A stretch of DNA of 64,000 nt from Azospira restricta (GTDB taxonomy: Bacteria; Pseudomonadota; Gammaproteobacteria; Burkholderiales; Rhodocyclaceae). Position 1 is the stretch's first letter. Each line of letters begins with the position of its first letter. The stretch covers positions 558,001-622,000 of the forward strand of contig NZ_CP064781.1 of assembly GCF_016858125.1 (NCBI RefSeq), given 5' to 3'. Below, in pieces: positions 7,532-17,813 of the stretch. Both the position numbers and the translations under genes were made by a program. The notes below the pieces were generated by a model. The model saw only the letters and a list, made by a program, of their open reading frames with translations. It did no database searches and was not told where the DNA came from.

Positions 7532-9550
7532 TCAGGCGACGCGGAAGCGCGCCACCTCGTCCTGCAGGGCGCGCGCCAGTTGCTCCAGCTGCGCCACCGT
7601 GGCGTGGTTCTCGCCAACCGCCGCCGAGTTCTGCTCGGCCATCTGGGCAATGGTCTCGACGTTGCGGGCGATGTCGGCGCTGGCCGAGCTCTGCTCCGCC
7701 AGCGCCTCGGAGATCTCGCGCACCACCTCGACCACCCGCGTCGCACCGGCGCTGATCTCGGCCATCGACTCGCCGGCGCGGCTGCTCAGCTCGACGCCGC
7801 GCGCCACGCGCTCGACGCCGAGCTTCATGTTGTCGACCGCGGCCCGTGTCTCGCCCTGGATCGACGCGATCATCGCGCCGATCTCCTGCGTCGACTGCGT
7901 GGTGCGCTCGGCCAGCTTGCGCACCTCGTCGGCGACCACCGCGAAGCCGCGCCCCTGCTCGCCGGCGCGCGCCGCCTCGATGGCGGCGTTGAGCGCCAGC
8001 AGGTTGGTCTGGTCGGCGATCTCCTTGATCACACCGACGATCATCGAGATTTCGTCGGAACGCCGACCGAGCCCCTCGACCGACTGCGCCGAGGCGCTCA
8101 CCGCCGTGGAGATTTCCCGCATTTCGGCGACCACCGTCTGCACCAGTTCGCCGCCCTGCGCCGACAGCTCGCCGGAGCGGCGGGAAATCTCGCGCGCATC
8201 GTGCGCGTTGCGCGTGATGTGGTCGATGCCGACCGTCGTTTCCTCGACCGCCGCCGCCATGCTCGATGCCGCCTGGCTCTGGCTGTCGCTGGAAACCGCG
8301 ATCTGCGCAGACGACTGCGAAGTGCGGCGGGCGGCGTCCAACACCCGATCGGCGTTACCGCGTACGTTGCGCACCGTCTCGTTCACCGCGGCGGCCATCC
8401 GGTTGAAGCTCTCGGCAACCTGCAGCAGTTCGTCACGGGTACGCACGTCGATCCGCGCAGTGAGGTCGCCGGCGGCGATGCGGCCGGCGTTGTCGCTGAG
8501 CAGGCTGACGTTCTCGACGATCGCGTAGTACATCCCCCCCGCCAGGTAGACGGTCAGCAGCAGGACGATGGCAATCACTGCGATGTTGAGGCGCAGGTTG
8601 CCGTTGAGCCGGTCGATGCGCTCCTGCACCAGCGTCGTCAGCGTCGGCAGCATGGTCTCGTAGAGCTGCCGGTAGCCGGCATCGATAGTCCGTGTCGCCT
8701 GTTGGAAATAGTCCTGCGACGCGATTGTGAAGCGCTCGCCGAGGATGTCGTCGCGGACGGCAGCGCCGAGTTGACGCACCGCCGCGGCCAGTTCGTCGGC
8801 CGAAGTCTTCAGTGCCGGCGCCACCGCCGGATTGGTACGCGCGGTCTTGTCGAGGTTGAGTTCGTAGTCGCCCCGCGTCTTCTCGAGCTCGGCCAGGAAG
8901 ACGTTGAGCGCGATTGCCTGCTTCGGCTCGAGCTGCTTTGCGGCAAGCACGCCGGTGCCCATCGCCCGCATCCGCCCGAGCGTTTCGAGCATCGTCGGCA
9001 GCTTGAACACCGCCGTATCGATCAGGTAGAACGAGCCGGCCTCGGGATCCAGCGTCAGTTCGAACTCGTCCGATACCTGGGTGAGGAAGCGCAGCATCCG
9101 CCCGATCGCCGCCGTGTGCGCGGCGACGTTGGCGGACACGTCGAGCTTGAGGCCCTCGCTTTCGATGCGCGACCAGTCGGCGCGGATTCCCCGCCACGTG
9201 TCGCCGTTCCGCAGTGTGTCGGGCAAGAGCGGCTCGACGCGCTGCAGCAGCTGCGCCACCTCGCGCGCCTTCTCCTCGCGCTGCGCCGCGAGGCCGGCGT
9301 TGCCGCCGACGACGGCGGCCGACAGGCCGCGGTGCTGCTGCGTCATCTGGATTGTCTGCAGCAGCGGCTTGACGACGACGATCGCGGCGAGTTCGTGCTG
9401 CGAGCTGACCACCGTGGCATTCAAGGCACGGTACAGCGACACCACCAGCAAGCCGATCGACAGCGACAGCACCAGCAGCATCAATGCGAACTTGCCGGTA
9501 AAGCGCAGCCGGTTCATCAGGCCGATCGCAGGAAGAAAAAAAGTCTTCAT
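7532..9550 (-). CDS. Methyl-accepting chemotaxis protein
   Basis: This 672-residue transmembrane chemoreceptor has TM1 near residues 18-42, a long helical periplasmic domain of about 280 residues, TM2 near residues 318-342, then HAMP and the signalling helices. The periplasmic domain includes [17 protein letters not shown], reminiscent of NIT-type nitrate-sensing domains. The hairpin tip, near residue 520, has the invariant [20 protein letters not shown] pattern followed by [18 protein letters not shown]. There is no C-terminal CheR-binding pentapeptide (the protein ends in RFRVA). The ligand is unknown; the NIT assignment is a resemblance, not proven. It is transcribed alone, and its end lies next to the large inverted repeat. 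Confidence 0.92.
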   Translation of the reverse strand: MKTFFLPAIGLMNRLRFTGKFALMLLVLSLSIGLLVVSLYRALNATVVSSQHELAAIVVVKPLLQTIQMTQQHRGLSAAVVGGNAGLAAQREEKAREVAQLLQRVEPLLPDTLRNGDTWRGIRADWSRIESEGLKLDVSANVAAHTAAIGRMLRFLTQVSDEFELTLDPEAGSFYLIDTAVFKLPTMLETLGRMRAMGTGVLAAKQLEPKQAIALNVFLAELEKTRGDYELNLDKTARTNPAVAPALKTSADELAAAVRQLGAAVRDDILGERFTIASQDYFQQATRTIDAGYRQLYETMLPTLTTLVQERIDRLNGNLRLNIAVIAIVLLLTVYLAGGMYYAIVENVSLLSDNAGRIAAGDLTARIDVRTRDELLQVAESFNRMAAAVNETVRNVRGNADRVLDAARRTSQSSAQIAVSSDSQSQAASSMAAAVEETTVGIDHITRNAHDAREISRRSGELSAQGGELVQTVVAEMREISTAVSASAQSVEGLGRRSDEISMIVGVIKEIADQTNLLALNAAIEAARAGEQGRGFAVVADEVRKLAERTTQSTQEIGAMIASIQGETRAAVDNMKLGVERVARGVELSSRAGESMAEISAGATRVVEVVREISEALAEQSSASADIARNVETIAQMAEQNSAAVGENHATVAQLEQLARALQDEVARFRVA

Positions 9551-9638
9551 CGCGGCAACCCTTTCGTTCTTGTGGATTGCCCGCCGGATCTCCGCGCTCG
9601 TCGCCGCCCGATCCGGTCGGCGGCCACTATATGGCCGG

Positions 9639-10727
9639 TCAGCCCGCGGAAAGTTCCGCCAGCAGCGGCTCCAGTTCCTGCCGGCCGAGCGGACTGGCCA
9701 TCGCGATCAACGTCAGCCCCGGGCGCAAGCGATAGTCGGCGCCCGGATTGAACACCCAGTCGTGCGCCTCGCGCACCGCGAGCAGCACGTACTCCGGACT
9801 GGACAGTTCGAGTTCGCCCAGCGCGGTCTCGGGAAACGCCTCCGGCACCGGCACCTCCTCGACGCGCAGCCGGTTTTCCGACTTCAGCATCTCGTCCAGG
9901 AAGTTGACCACCTGCGGCCTGACCATCGCCGACGCGATGCGCATGCCGCCGGTGAAGTCGGGCGAGACGATGGCGTCGGCACCGGCCTTCTTCATCTTCT
10001 GGATGTTGCGCACCTCCTGGCAGCGGGCGACGACGCGCAGCGCCGGGTTCAGCTGCTTGGCGGTGATGACGATCATCAGGTTGCGCGAATCGTCGCCGGT
10101 GACCGCGAAGACGCCCTTGGCCGCGTCGATGTTGGCCGCCAGCAGGTGGTCGTCGTCGCTGGCGTCGCCGTGCAGCCAGAGCAGCCCGGGGAAGCGCTCC
10201 TGGTTGTCGGCGAAGCGCGCCTCCTCGACGTCGATGGCGACGAAATGGCGGTTGGTGTTCATCAGTTCGGTGGCCACGTTGCGCCCGACGCGGCCGAAGC
10301 CGCAGACGATGTAGTGGCCCTGCAGCTTGCGCATCTGCTTTTCCATGCGCCGTCTCCTGAGGGTTTCGTCGAGGTCGTTTTCGAGGAAGAAAACGCTGAG
10401 GCTGGTGAACAGGAAGGTGATCGTACCGAAGCCGAGCAGCGCGACCAGGCCGGCGAGCAGCCGCATGCCGAAGCTGTCGAGCGGCACGATCTCGCCGTAG
10501 CCGACCGTGGTCACCGTGATCAGCGTCATGTGGAAGGCGTCGGACCAGCTCGCCCGGCCGTCGGCGAAATAGTGGAAGGCGACGGTGGCAAGCACCATCC
10601 CCAGCACCAGCGCGCCGCTCGCCGCATAGATGCGGACGAGGATGCGCGGCAGCTGCCGCGAGCGGCGCCCGGACGGCCGGAAGGATGTGGCGCCCGACGC
10701 CGGCGCTCGACGCCTCAGTTTCGGCAT
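9639..10727 (-). CDS. Potassium channel with RCK/TrkA-N domain
   Basis: This 362-residue inner-membrane K+ channel subunit has two transmembrane helices (about residues 30-52 and 90-115) flanking a pore loop with the selectivity filter TVGYG at residues 74-78. A cytoplasmic Rossmann RCK domain starts at [14 protein letters not shown] near residue 138, and a C-terminal TrkA-C-like part ends the protein. The architecture matches MthK/Kch-type ligand-gated channels, with the RCK domain binding nucleotide or ions. The N-terminus (residues 1-27) is unusually basic and cytosolic. The gene stands alone, divergent from cutA. Confidence 0.92.
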   Translation of the reverse strand: MPKLRRRAPASGATSFRPSGRRSRQLPRILVRIYAASGALVLGMVLATVAFHYFADGRASWSDAFHMTLITVTTVGYGEIVPLDSFGMRLLAGLVALLGFGTITFLFTSLSVFFLENDLDETLRRRRMEKQMRKLQGHYIVCGFGRVGRNVATELMNTNRHFVAIDVEEARFADNQERFPGLLWLHGDASDDDHLLAANIDAAKGVFAVTGDDSRNLMIVITAKQLNPALRVVARCQEVRNIQKMKKAGADAIVSPDFTGGMRIASAMVRPQVVNFLDEMLKSENRLRVEEVPVPEAFPETALGELELSSPEYVLLAVREAHDWVFNPGADYRLRPGLTLIAMASPLGRQELEPLLAELSAG

Positions 10728-10850
10728 GGTCTGCTCATGTCGCCCCCTTTCCGGACATCATATCCCCCGCGGCCGATCGTCGCACCTGACAGCGGGCGGT
10801 TGATCTCGCCGGCCGTCGGCAGGACAATTCGGATTTTCCGGCCCGATCCC

Positions 10851-11177
10851 ATGTCCGCCGCCGCCCTCCTCGTATTCACCAACTGCCCCGACCCGGCCAG
10901 CGCCGAAGCGCTCGCCGCGGCGCTGGTCGAACTGCGCCTGGCCGCCTGCGCCAACGTGCTGGCGCCGTGCCGCTCGGTCTATCGCTGGCAGGGCCAGGTC
11001 GAGCAGGCGGACGAGGTGCCGCTGCTGGTGAAGACGACCGCCGCGCGCTACGCCGCGCTGGAAGCGGAAATCCGCGCCCGCCACCCCTATGAACTTCCGG
11101 AGATCGTCGCCGTTCCAATTGCTGCGGGCCTGCCGGCCTACCTGCAGTGGCTCGCGGACGAGACCCGGCCGGACTGA
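10851..11177 (+). CDS. cutA: Divalent-cation tolerance protein CutA
   Basis: This 108-residue protein is of typical CutA length. It shows LLVFTNCPDPASAEALA at the start, then LAACANVLAPCRSVYRWQG and the HPYELPEIVAVP segment, all diagnostic of the trimeric CutA1 fold. CutA binds copper and other divalent metals and was linked to metal tolerance in E. coli through the cutA-dsbD locus. The arrangement here, with dsbD starting 16 bases later, repeats that linkage. I chose the ATG at 10851; the frame is open far upstream only because of the base composition. Confidence 0.95.
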   Translation: MSAAALLVFTNCPDPASAEALAAALVELRLAACANVLAPCRSVYRWQGQVEQADEVPLLVKTTAARYAALEAEIRARHPYELPEIVAVPIAAGLPAYLQWLADETRPD

Positions 11178-11193
11178 ACCCAAGAAACCGACG

Positions 11194-12948
11194 ATGCTGC
11201 GCACCCTCTTTGCCCTCCTCCTGTGCCTTTCCGCGCTCGCGCACGGCGAGGAATTCCTCGACCCGCTGGTCGCCTTCAAGCCGACGGCGAAGGCGGTGGA
11301 CGGCCAGACCGCCGAGGTGCGCTTCGCGATCGCCAAGGGCTACTACCTCTACCGCGACAAGTTCCGCTTCAAGGCCGAGCCGGAATCGACGGCGCTCGGC
11401 AGCGCGCAGTACGCGCCGGGCAAGATGAAGAAGGACGACCTGTTCGGCGACGTCGAGGTCTATTTCAAGGAGGCGGTGATCCGCGTGCCGGTCGAGCGCA
11501 ACAGCTCCGGCCCGCTGCCGCTGACGCTGAAGGTCACCTCGCAGGGCTGCGCCGACGGCGGCATCTGCTACCCGCCGCAGGTGCAGACGGTGAGCCTGAC
11601 GCTGCCCGACCCGGCGACGACACCGGCGGCACCGCCGCTGAACGCCGCCGCCACCGGCGACGAGAGCGGGCAGATCGCGCAGCTCCTGAAGGACGCCGGC
11701 TTCTGGGCGATCGTCGCCAGCTTCTTCGGCTTCGGCCTGCTGCTGTCCTTGACCCCCTGCGTCTTCCCGATGATCCCGATCCTTTCCGGCATCATCGTCG
11801 GCTCCGGGCACCAGGTCTCGCATGCCCGCGCCTTCGCGCTGTCGCTGGCCTACGTGCTGGGCATGGCGGTCACCTACGCCGCCGCCGGCGTCGCCGCCGG
11901 CATGACCGGCACGCTGCTGTCGGCGGCGCTGCAGAACGCCTGGGTGCTCGGCAGCTTCGCACTGGTCTTCGTCGTGCTGTCGTTCTCGATGTTCGGCTTC
12001 TACGAGCTGCAGCTGCCGACCTTCCTGCAGAGCAGGATGTCGGAGGAGGCGGCGCACCTCAAGGGCGGCTCGCTGCCCGGCGTCACCGCGATGGGCGCGC
12101 TGTCGGCGCTGATCGTCGGTCCCTGCGTCGCCGCGCCGCTCGCCGGCGCCCTGCTCTACATCGGCCAGACCGGCGACGCTGTGCTCGGCGGGATCGCGCT
12201 GTTCGTGATGGCGCTCGGCATGGGCGCACCGCTGCTGGTCGTCGGCGCCACCGCGAAGAGCGCGCTGCCGAAGTCGGGGCCGTGGATGGAGGCGGTGAAG
12301 AAGGCCTTCGGCGTACTGCTGCTCGCCACCGCCGTGTGGATGGTGTCGCCGGTGCTCCCGGTCGCCGTGCAGATGCTGGCCTGGGCCTTGCTGCTGATCG
12401 TGCCGGCGATCTACATGCACGCCCTCGACCCGCTGCCGGCGCACGCCACCGGCTGGCACCGGCTGTGGAAGGGCGTCGGCATCGCGATGGTGGTCGCCGG
12501 CGCGGCGATGCTGGTCGGCGCGCTGTCCGGCGCCAAGGATCCGCTGCAGCCGCTCGGCAACTTCCGCGGCGCGGCGGCGCCGGCGGAGGCGAAACACCTG
12601 ACCTTCGCGCGCGTGCGGACGCTCGCCGAACTCGACGAGCGCCTGCGCACCGCCGGCCGGCCCGTGATGCTCGACTTCTACGCCGACTGGTGCGTCTCGT
12701 GCAAGGAGATGGAGCGCTTCACGTTCTCCGATGCGCGCGTGCAGCAGCGGCTCGCCGACACGCTGCTGCTGCAGGTCGACGTCACCGCCAACTCGGACGA
12801 GGACAAGGCGCTGCTGAAGCGCTTCAACCTGTTCGGGCCGCCCGGGATCATCTTCTTCGACCGCGGCGGCCGCGAGATCGACGGCCTGCGCGTGGTCGGC
12901 TTCCAGAACGCCGACGCCTTCCTGAAAACGCTCGCCCGCGCCGGCTGA
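11194..12948 (+). CDS. dsbD: Thiol:disulfide interchange protein DsbD
   Basis: This 584-residue inner-membrane protein passes electrons from cytoplasmic thioredoxin to periplasmic DsbC, DsbG and cytochrome c maturation. A signal peptide is followed by an N-terminal periplasmic domain with the CADGGIC cysteine pair near residue 120. Eight predicted helices carry the PCVFP and PCVAAP redox cysteines. A C-terminal thioredoxin-like domain has WCVSC near residue 500. All six catalytic cysteines are present. It is co-transcribed with cutA. In a strain with decaheme cytochromes this protein would help keep heme-ligating CXXCH thiols reduced (inference). Confidence 0.96.
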   Translation: MLRTLFALLLCLSALAHGEEFLDPLVAFKPTAKAVDGQTAEVRFAIAKGYYLYRDKFRFKAEPESTALGSAQYAPGKMKKDDLFGDVEVYFKEAVIRVPVERNSSGPLPLTLKVTSQGCADGGICYPPQVQTVSLTLPDPATTPAAPPLNAAATGDESGQIAQLLKDAGFWAIVASFFGFGLLLSLTPCVFPMIPILSGIIVGSGHQVSHARAFALSLAYVLGMAVTYAAAGVAAGMTGTLLSAALQNAWVLGSFALVFVVLSFSMFGFYELQLPTFLQSRMSEEAAHLKGGSLPGVTAMGALSALIVGPCVAAPLAGALLYIGQTGDAVLGGIALFVMALGMGAPLLVVGATAKSALPKSGPWMEAVKKAFGVLLLATAVWMVSPVLPVAVQMLAWALLLIVPAIYMHALDPLPAHATGWHRLWKGVGIAMVVAGAAMLVGALSGAKDPLQPLGNFRGAAAPAEAKHLTFARVRTLAELDERLRTAGRPVMLDFYADWCVSCKEMERFTFSDARVQQRLADTLLLQVDVTANSDEDKALLKRFNLFGPPGIIFFDRGGREIDGLRVVGFQNADAFLKTLARAG

Positions 12949-12973
12949 GCGGTGCCGGCGGTACGGCCGCTCA
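12946..12973. terminator. Hairpin joining the convergent stops of dsbD and the HDOD gene
   Basis: TGAGCGG at 12946-12952 is the inverse of CCGCTCA at 12967-12973, with a 14-base loop. Both stop codons lie inside the arms. There is no T-run, so the terminator role is inferred from position only. Confidence 0.4.
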
Positions 12974-13837
12974 GGCCGCGCCGGCGAGCTGGACTTCCTG
13001 CAGCAGATCCTCGACCAGGTCGTCGAGATCGGCGTCGGCCAGCCCGAAGAACGCGCCGACGCGGCTGCGCGCGGCCAGCCACTGCCCTTCCTCGCGCGTG
13101 CGCAGGTGCAGGCCGGCGACGTGGTCGGCGACGGCGCTGATCGCGATCAGCGTGCACACCTCGTCGGCGAGGCTCGCGGGTGCCTGCGGGTCGAGCACCT
13201 CGTAGTGGTGATGGGCGCGGATCGCCTCGCAGAGGACCTCGGAGAGGCCCCAGGTGCGCCCGAGCAGGTAGCCGACGACGGCATGGTTGGTGCCATGCCG
13301 GGCCTCCTCGACGGCGAGCAGCGCCAGCCCGCTCTCGGCATTGGCCGCCTGCAGCGTCTGCCGGTAGTCGGGGAAACGGCGCAGCAGCAGCGGGATGCCG
13401 CAGTCGTGGAAGAGGCCGAAGCAGTAGGCGGTTTCGCGCGTCGTGCCGGACAGGCGGCCGGCCAGCGCGGCGCAGATCTCGGCGCTGCAGGCGGCGCTGT
13501 CCCAGTAGCGGTCGAGGCGCAGGCCGCCGTCGCTGCTCAGCGACTTCTTCAGCAGCTCGCCGACGACCAGGTCGAAAATCCGGCCGAAGCCGAGGACGCG
13601 CAGCGCGTCGTCGATCGACGCCACCTCGCGCCCGGGACGGAACGCCGCCGAATTGACCAGGCGCATCACCGCACCGGCGAGTCCGACGTCGCGGCTGATC
13701 AGGCGGGCGATCTTGCCGGCGCTGCCGTTCTCCTTGCGCAGTTCGGCCTGCAGTTCGCTGACCACGGCGGGACAGGGGGGGACGTCGAAACGCCTGATCA
13801 GCGTCTCCAGTTCGGCGGCGGCAACGGTGGTCATCAT
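12971..13837 (-). CDS. HDOD domain protein
   Basis: This cytosolic protein of about 288 residues is almost entirely an HDOD domain, a metal-dependent-phosphohydrolase-like fold that usually lacks enzyme activity and works in signalling. The sequence shows FDVPPCPAVVSELQAEL at the start, LISRDVGLAGAVMRLVNSA, a VLGFGRIFDLVVGELL helix and FGLFHDCGIPLLLRRFPDY in place of a full HD motif. I chose the ATGATG at 13837/13834; an ATG at 13882 would add 15 residues that do not resemble the family. It lies downstream of, and on the same strand as, the PAS-GGDEF-EAL gene and may share its transcript. Confidence 0.87.
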   Translation of the reverse strand: MMTTVAAAELETLIRRFDVPPCPAVVSELQAELRKENGSAGKIARLISRDVGLAGAVMRLVNSAAFRPGREVASIDDALRVLGFGRIFDLVVGELLKKSLSSDGGLRLDRYWDSAACSAEICAALAGRLSGTTRETAYCFGLFHDCGIPLLLRRFPDYRQTLQAANAESGLALLAVEEARHGTNHAVVGYLLGRTWGLSEVLCEAIRAHHHYEVLDPQAPASLADEVCTLIAISAVADHVAGLHLRTREEGQWLAARSRVGAFFGLADADLDDLVEDLLQEVQLAGAA

Positions 13838-13928
13838 TCGGCTCGGTAGCGCGGACAGCGGCGGGAACCGCGAACGTACCATGCCGCATGGCCGCCGCCA
13901 AATATGCCGAAAGTCATAGGCGCGACGG

Positions 13929-15611
13929 CTACAGGCCGGTGATGATCAGCATCTCCGCCTCGTGCGCGGCGACCGGGCGCGAATAGAGGAAGCCCTGGCT
14001 GAACTCGACTCCCATGGCGGCCAGGATCTCCGCCTGCACCGCCTGCTCGACGCCCTCGCAGACGATGTCCAGCCCGAGCTGGTGTGCGAGGTGCACGATG
14101 GTCTCGACGAAATGCCGGTCGGTCGGGTTCGCATGCAGGTTGGTGACGAAGGAGCGGTCCACCTTGAGCGTGTCGATCGGCAAGCGGTGCAGGTAGCTGA
14201 GCGACGAGTAGCCGGTGCCGAAGTCGTCGAGCAGCAGACGGATGCCCATCTCGCGCAGGCGGCCGAGCACCTCGATCGCCCGCCCCTCGTTGCCCATCAT
14301 CGCGCTCTCGGTGATCTCCAGCTTGAGCAGCGTCGGCGGCAGCCCGCTCGCGGCGAGCGCGGCGGCGATGTCGTCGAGCAGCTCGGGATGCGCCAGCTGG
14401 CGCGCCGAGAGGTTGACGCTGACCGACAGCGGCGGCCGCCCGGCGAAGCGCTGCTGCCAGGCGCGCGCCTGCCGGCACGCCTCCTGCAGCATCCAGCGGC
14501 CGAGCGGGACGATCAGTCCGGTCTCCTCGGCGACCGGGATGAACTCGACCGGCGAGATCAGCCCCTTGCTCGGGTGGCGCCAGCGCGCCAGCGCCTCGAA
14601 GCCCGCCAGGCGGCGGTCGGCGAGCGCGACGATCGGCTGGAAGTAGGCCTCGAACTCGCCGCGCTCGACGGCGTGACGGAGGTCGAGCTCGAGCTCGAGC
14701 CGATGCACCGCCTGGTCGTGCAGCTGCTGCTCGAACAGCACGTAGCTGCCGCCACCGTGCGCCTTCGCCTGCACCATCGACAGGTTGGCGTCGCGCAGCA
14801 CATCGTCGGGCGTGCGCTGCGTGTCGCCGCAGAAGACAATGCCGAAGGAGACGGTGACGAAGACCTCGTAGCCGTCGAGATGGAAGGGCATCACCAGTTT
14901 CTGCTGGATGCGGTTGACGACCAGCAGCGTCGCGCTGACGTCGCGGATGTCCTCGAGCAGGATGCCGAATTCGTCGCCAGCCAGCCGTGCGACCATGTCG
15001 GTCGGCCGCACGGCGTCGCGCAGCGCGCCGGCGACGCTCATCAGCAGCAGGTCGCCCATGCGGTGACCGAGGCTGTGGTTGACCACCTTGAAGCGGTCGA
15101 TGCCGCAGTGGAGCACGGCGAACATCAGCTCCTTGCGCCGCTCGCGTCGGCGCAGCGTGTGCTCGAGGCGGTCGAGGAAGAGGCGGCGGTTGGGCAGGCC
15201 GGTCAGGCCGTCGACGAAGCCGTCGGGGATGTGCGCGTCCTCGCTGTTCAGGTGCACCGCGGTCTCGTGCGCCGAGGCGTAGTAGAGGCGCCGCTCGGGA
15301 TCGAAGCTGAGGTTCCAGACGACGCCGAGGCAGGAGCCGTCGCGCCGGCGGCAGCGCGCCGGGAAGCGCAGCGTCGGGTTGTCGGGACCGAGCGCCGCGA
15401 TCCGTTCGCGGCCGGCCGGCTGGTCGTCGGCGTGCAGCAGGTCGAGGAAGTTCTCCGGCGGCGCCGCGCCGTCGCCGTAGCCGAGCGTCGCCAGCCAGGC
15501 GTCGCTGATCAGGTGCAGGCGCAGGTCCTCGCCGAAGACCAGCAGGAAGGTATCCGGCAGCTTGAAGAAGAAACTTTCGAACGGAGTGTCGCCGCGCCGG
15601 ACCCGGTACAT
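13929..15611 (-). CDS. PAS-GGDEF-EAL cyclic-di-GMP protein
   Basis: This 560-residue cytosolic protein has three parts: a PAS-like sensor (about residues 12-120), a GGDEF domain (about 135-295) and an EAL domain (about 310-555). The GGDEF signature reads AGDEF at residues 211-215, a change still compatible with cyclase activity in some family members. The EAL part keeps FEALARWRHP, the SVNLSARQL Asn, the EITESAMM Glu and the DDFGTGYSSLSYL loop, so phosphodiesterase activity is likely. There is no transmembrane segment. It may switch between synthesis and breakdown of c-di-GMP. The ATG follows directly after a non-coding spacer of about 150 bases. Confidence 0.93.
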   Translation of the reverse strand: MYRVRRGDTPFESFFFKLPDTFLLVFGEDLRLHLISDAWLATLGYGDGAAPPENFLDLLHADDQPAGRERIAALGPDNPTLRFPARCRRRDGSCLGVVWNLSFDPERRLYYASAHETAVHLNSEDAHIPDGFVDGLTGLPNRRLFLDRLEHTLRRRERRKELMFAVLHCGIDRFKVVNHSLGHRMGDLLLMSVAGALRDAVRPTDMVARLAGDEFGILLEDIRDVSATLLVVNRIQQKLVMPFHLDGYEVFVTVSFGIVFCGDTQRTPDDVLRDANLSMVQAKAHGGGSYVLFEQQLHDQAVHRLELELDLRHAVERGEFEAYFQPIVALADRRLAGFEALARWRHPSKGLISPVEFIPVAEETGLIVPLGRWMLQEACRQARAWQQRFAGRPPLSVSVNLSARQLAHPELLDDIAAALAASGLPPTLLKLEITESAMMGNEGRAIEVLGRLREMGIRLLLDDFGTGYSSLSYLHRLPIDTLKVDRSFVTNLHANPTDRHFVETIVHLAHQLGLDIVCEGVEQAVQAEILAAMGVEFSQGFLYSRPVAAHEAEMLIITGL

Positions 15612-15764
15612 GCCTTGGACCTTACTGGTCGTGGTTGTCGTTCCCGACGGCGCGCCGGCGGGGGCCGGCGCGAAGCCTGGCGGCCTCCCTGTGTCCGGCG
15701 ATATACCGGAATCATACCACCGGCGTTGCCGGCGACGAAGGAAGGCGGCGCGCCGCCGCAGCGC

Positions 15765-17813
15765 TCACTCGTCCTCGTCGTGCGCCTGGTACTGCGCGGT
15801 CAGCTGCTGCTGCACGTTCGGCGGCACCTGCGCATAGTGGCTGAAGGCCAGGCTGTAGCTGCCCTGGCCGCCGGTCAGCGACTTCAGCCGCGACTGGTAG
15901 TCATTGAGCTCGGCGAGCGGCACCTGGCCGCTGATCGCCGTCATGCCGCCGCGCTGGCCGGTGCCGGTGACGTGGCCGCGCTTGCCGGAGAGGTCGCCGG
16001 TAAGGTCGCCGATCGCCGCCTCCGGCGCCAGGATCTCGATGTCGACGATCGGCTCGAGGACGATCGGCCGCGCATTCTTCACGACCTCCATCGTCGCCTT
16101 GCGGCCGGCGGTGTAGAACGCGATTTCCTTGCCGTCGACCGAATGCGTCTTGCCGTCGAACACGGTGACGCGCACGTCCTCGACCGGGAAGCCGGCGATG
16201 ACGCCATCGGTCAGCGCCTGGCGCACGCCCTTCTCGACCGCCGGCATGAAGGTGCCGGGTATCGCGCCGCCCTTGACGATGTCGACGAACTCGAAGCCGG
16301 CGCCGCGCGCGAGCGGCTCGATCTTCAGCGCGACCTCGCCGAACTGGCCGGCGCCGCCGCTCTGCTTCTTGTGCCGGTAGGTGGTTTCGGCGCTGCCGGT
16401 GATCGTCTCGCGGTAGGGGATGCGCGGCGGCTTGGTGTCGAGCTCGAGCTTGTACTGCTGCAGCATCTTGGCGAGCTTGGCCTTCAGGTGCCGGTCGCCG
16501 AGGCCGCGGATCACCGTCTCGTTGGTCGTCGGGTGGCGCTCGACCTGGAAGCTCGGGTCCTCCATCGCCAGCTTGCCGAGGATGTCGAAGAGGCGCTGCT
16601 CGTCACCCTTCTTCTTCGTCTCGACGGCGAGGCCGGCCATCGGCAGCGGGAACTCGAGCGCCTTCAGGTGGATGTGGTCCTCGTCGTGAGAGTCGTGCAG
16701 CACGCTGTCGAATTCGATCTCCTCGACCTTGGCGACGGCGCCGATCTCGCCCGGCAACAGCTCGTTCACCTCGATGGTTTCGGCCCCCTGCAGCCGGTAC
16801 AGGTGCGCCACCTTGAACGGCTTCTTGCCGTCGCCGACGAACAGCTGCTGGTCCTTTTTCACTGTGCCCTGATGCACGCGGAAGACACCGATCTTGCCCA
16901 TGTAGGGGTCGATGACGACCTTGAAGACGTGCGCCAGCACGTGCTTTGCCGGGTCGGGTTCGGCATGGAAGGCTTCCGCCGGGCCGCCGGCTTCGCCACG
17001 CCAGAACGGCGGCGGATTGCCTTCGGCCGGGTTCGGCGCGAGCTTCGCCAGCACATCGAGCAGCTCGCGCACGCCGGCGCCGGTCTTCGCCGAGACGAAC
17101 AGGATCGGGATCAGGTGGCCGGCGCGCAGCGCCTTCTCGAACGGCGCGTGCAGCGCCTCGGGGCTGGGATCGGTGCCGTCCTCCAGGTACTGCGCGAGCA
17201 GCTCCTCGTCTTCCTCGACGATCTGGTCGATCAGTGCCCGGTGCGCTGCGGCGACCGACGCGAAATCGGCGTCGCCGGTGTCGTGGCCGAGCACCTCGAC
17301 GACGTCGTTACGATCGTGCGCCGGCAGGTCGAGCAGCATGCATTCCTTGCCGAATCGCTCGCGGAGCTCGCCGACCAGCTTCGGCAGATCGAGGTTGTCG
17401 CAGTCGATCTTGTTGATCACGATCATCCGGCACAGGCCGCGCTCGCCGGCCCACTTCATCATGCGCTCGGTGCTGAGCTCGATGCCGGTCTGCGCATTGA
17501 TCACCACCAGCGCGGTATCGACCGCGGCGAGCGCGCCGACCGCCTGGCCGGCGAAGTCGGGATAGCCCGGGGTATCGGCGAAATGGATGCGCACGCCCTG
17601 CCAGTCGAAGCTGCCGAGCGCGCTGGTGAGCGAGTGGCCGAACTCCTTCTCGAGCGGATCGGCGTCGCAGACGGTGCTGCCCTTGTCGACGCTGCCCTTG
17701 CCGGCGATGGCGCCGCTCGCCGCGAGCAGCGCCTCGGCGAGCGTCGTCTTGCCGGCGGCGCCGTGGCCGACGAGGGCGATGGAACGGATGTTTTCGGGTC
17801 TCAGGCTGGCCAT
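15765..17813 (-). CDS. Elongation factor G-like GTPase (second type)
   Basis: This 682-residue translational GTPase starts at the ATG at 17813 behind AGGGAGAAG; the frame continues upstream without meaning. G1 is GHGAAGKTTL, G3 is DTPGYPD and G4 is NKID, all intact. Domains II to V follow, with the EF-G-like PYRETITGSAETTYRHKKQ and GGAGQFGEV segments. Unlike canonical FusA, which begins with an RNIGIMAHIDAGKTTT-type sequence, this one has RSIALVGHGAAGKTTL and a divergent switch I. It therefore resembles the second EF-G group found beside FusA in many bacteria. Whether it acts in translocation, ribosome recycling or another role is unknown. It is unlinked to rpsL/rpsG/tuf, which also argues for a paralog. 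Confidence 0.9.
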   Translation of the reverse strand: MASLRPENIRSIALVGHGAAGKTTLAEALLAASGAIAGKGSVDKGSTVCDADPLEKEFGHSLTSALGSFDWQGVRIHFADTPGYPDFAGQAVGALAAVDTALVVINAQTGIELSTERMMKWAGERGLCRMIVINKIDCDNLDLPKLVGELRERFGKECMLLDLPAHDRNDVVEVLGHDTGDADFASVAAAHRALIDQIVEEDEELLAQYLEDGTDPSPEALHAPFEKALRAGHLIPILFVSAKTGAGVRELLDVLAKLAPNPAEGNPPPFWRGEAGGPAEAFHAEPDPAKHVLAHVFKVVIDPYMGKIGVFRVHQGTVKKDQQLFVGDGKKPFKVAHLYRLQGAETIEVNELLPGEIGAVAKVEEIEFDSVLHDSHDEDHIHLKALEFPLPMAGLAVETKKKGDEQRLFDILGKLAMEDPSFQVERHPTTNETVIRGLGDRHLKAKLAKMLQQYKLELDTKPPRIPYRETITGSAETTYRHKKQSGGAGQFGEVALKIEPLARGAGFEFVDIVKGGAIPGTFMPAVEKGVRQALTDGVIAGFPVEDVRVTVFDGKTHSVDGKEIAFYTAGRKATMEVVKNARPIVLEPIVDIEILAPEAAIGDLTGDLSGKRGHVTGTGQRGGMTAISGQVPLAELNDYQSRLKSLTGGQGSYSLAFSHYAQVPPNVQQQLTAQYQAHDEDE

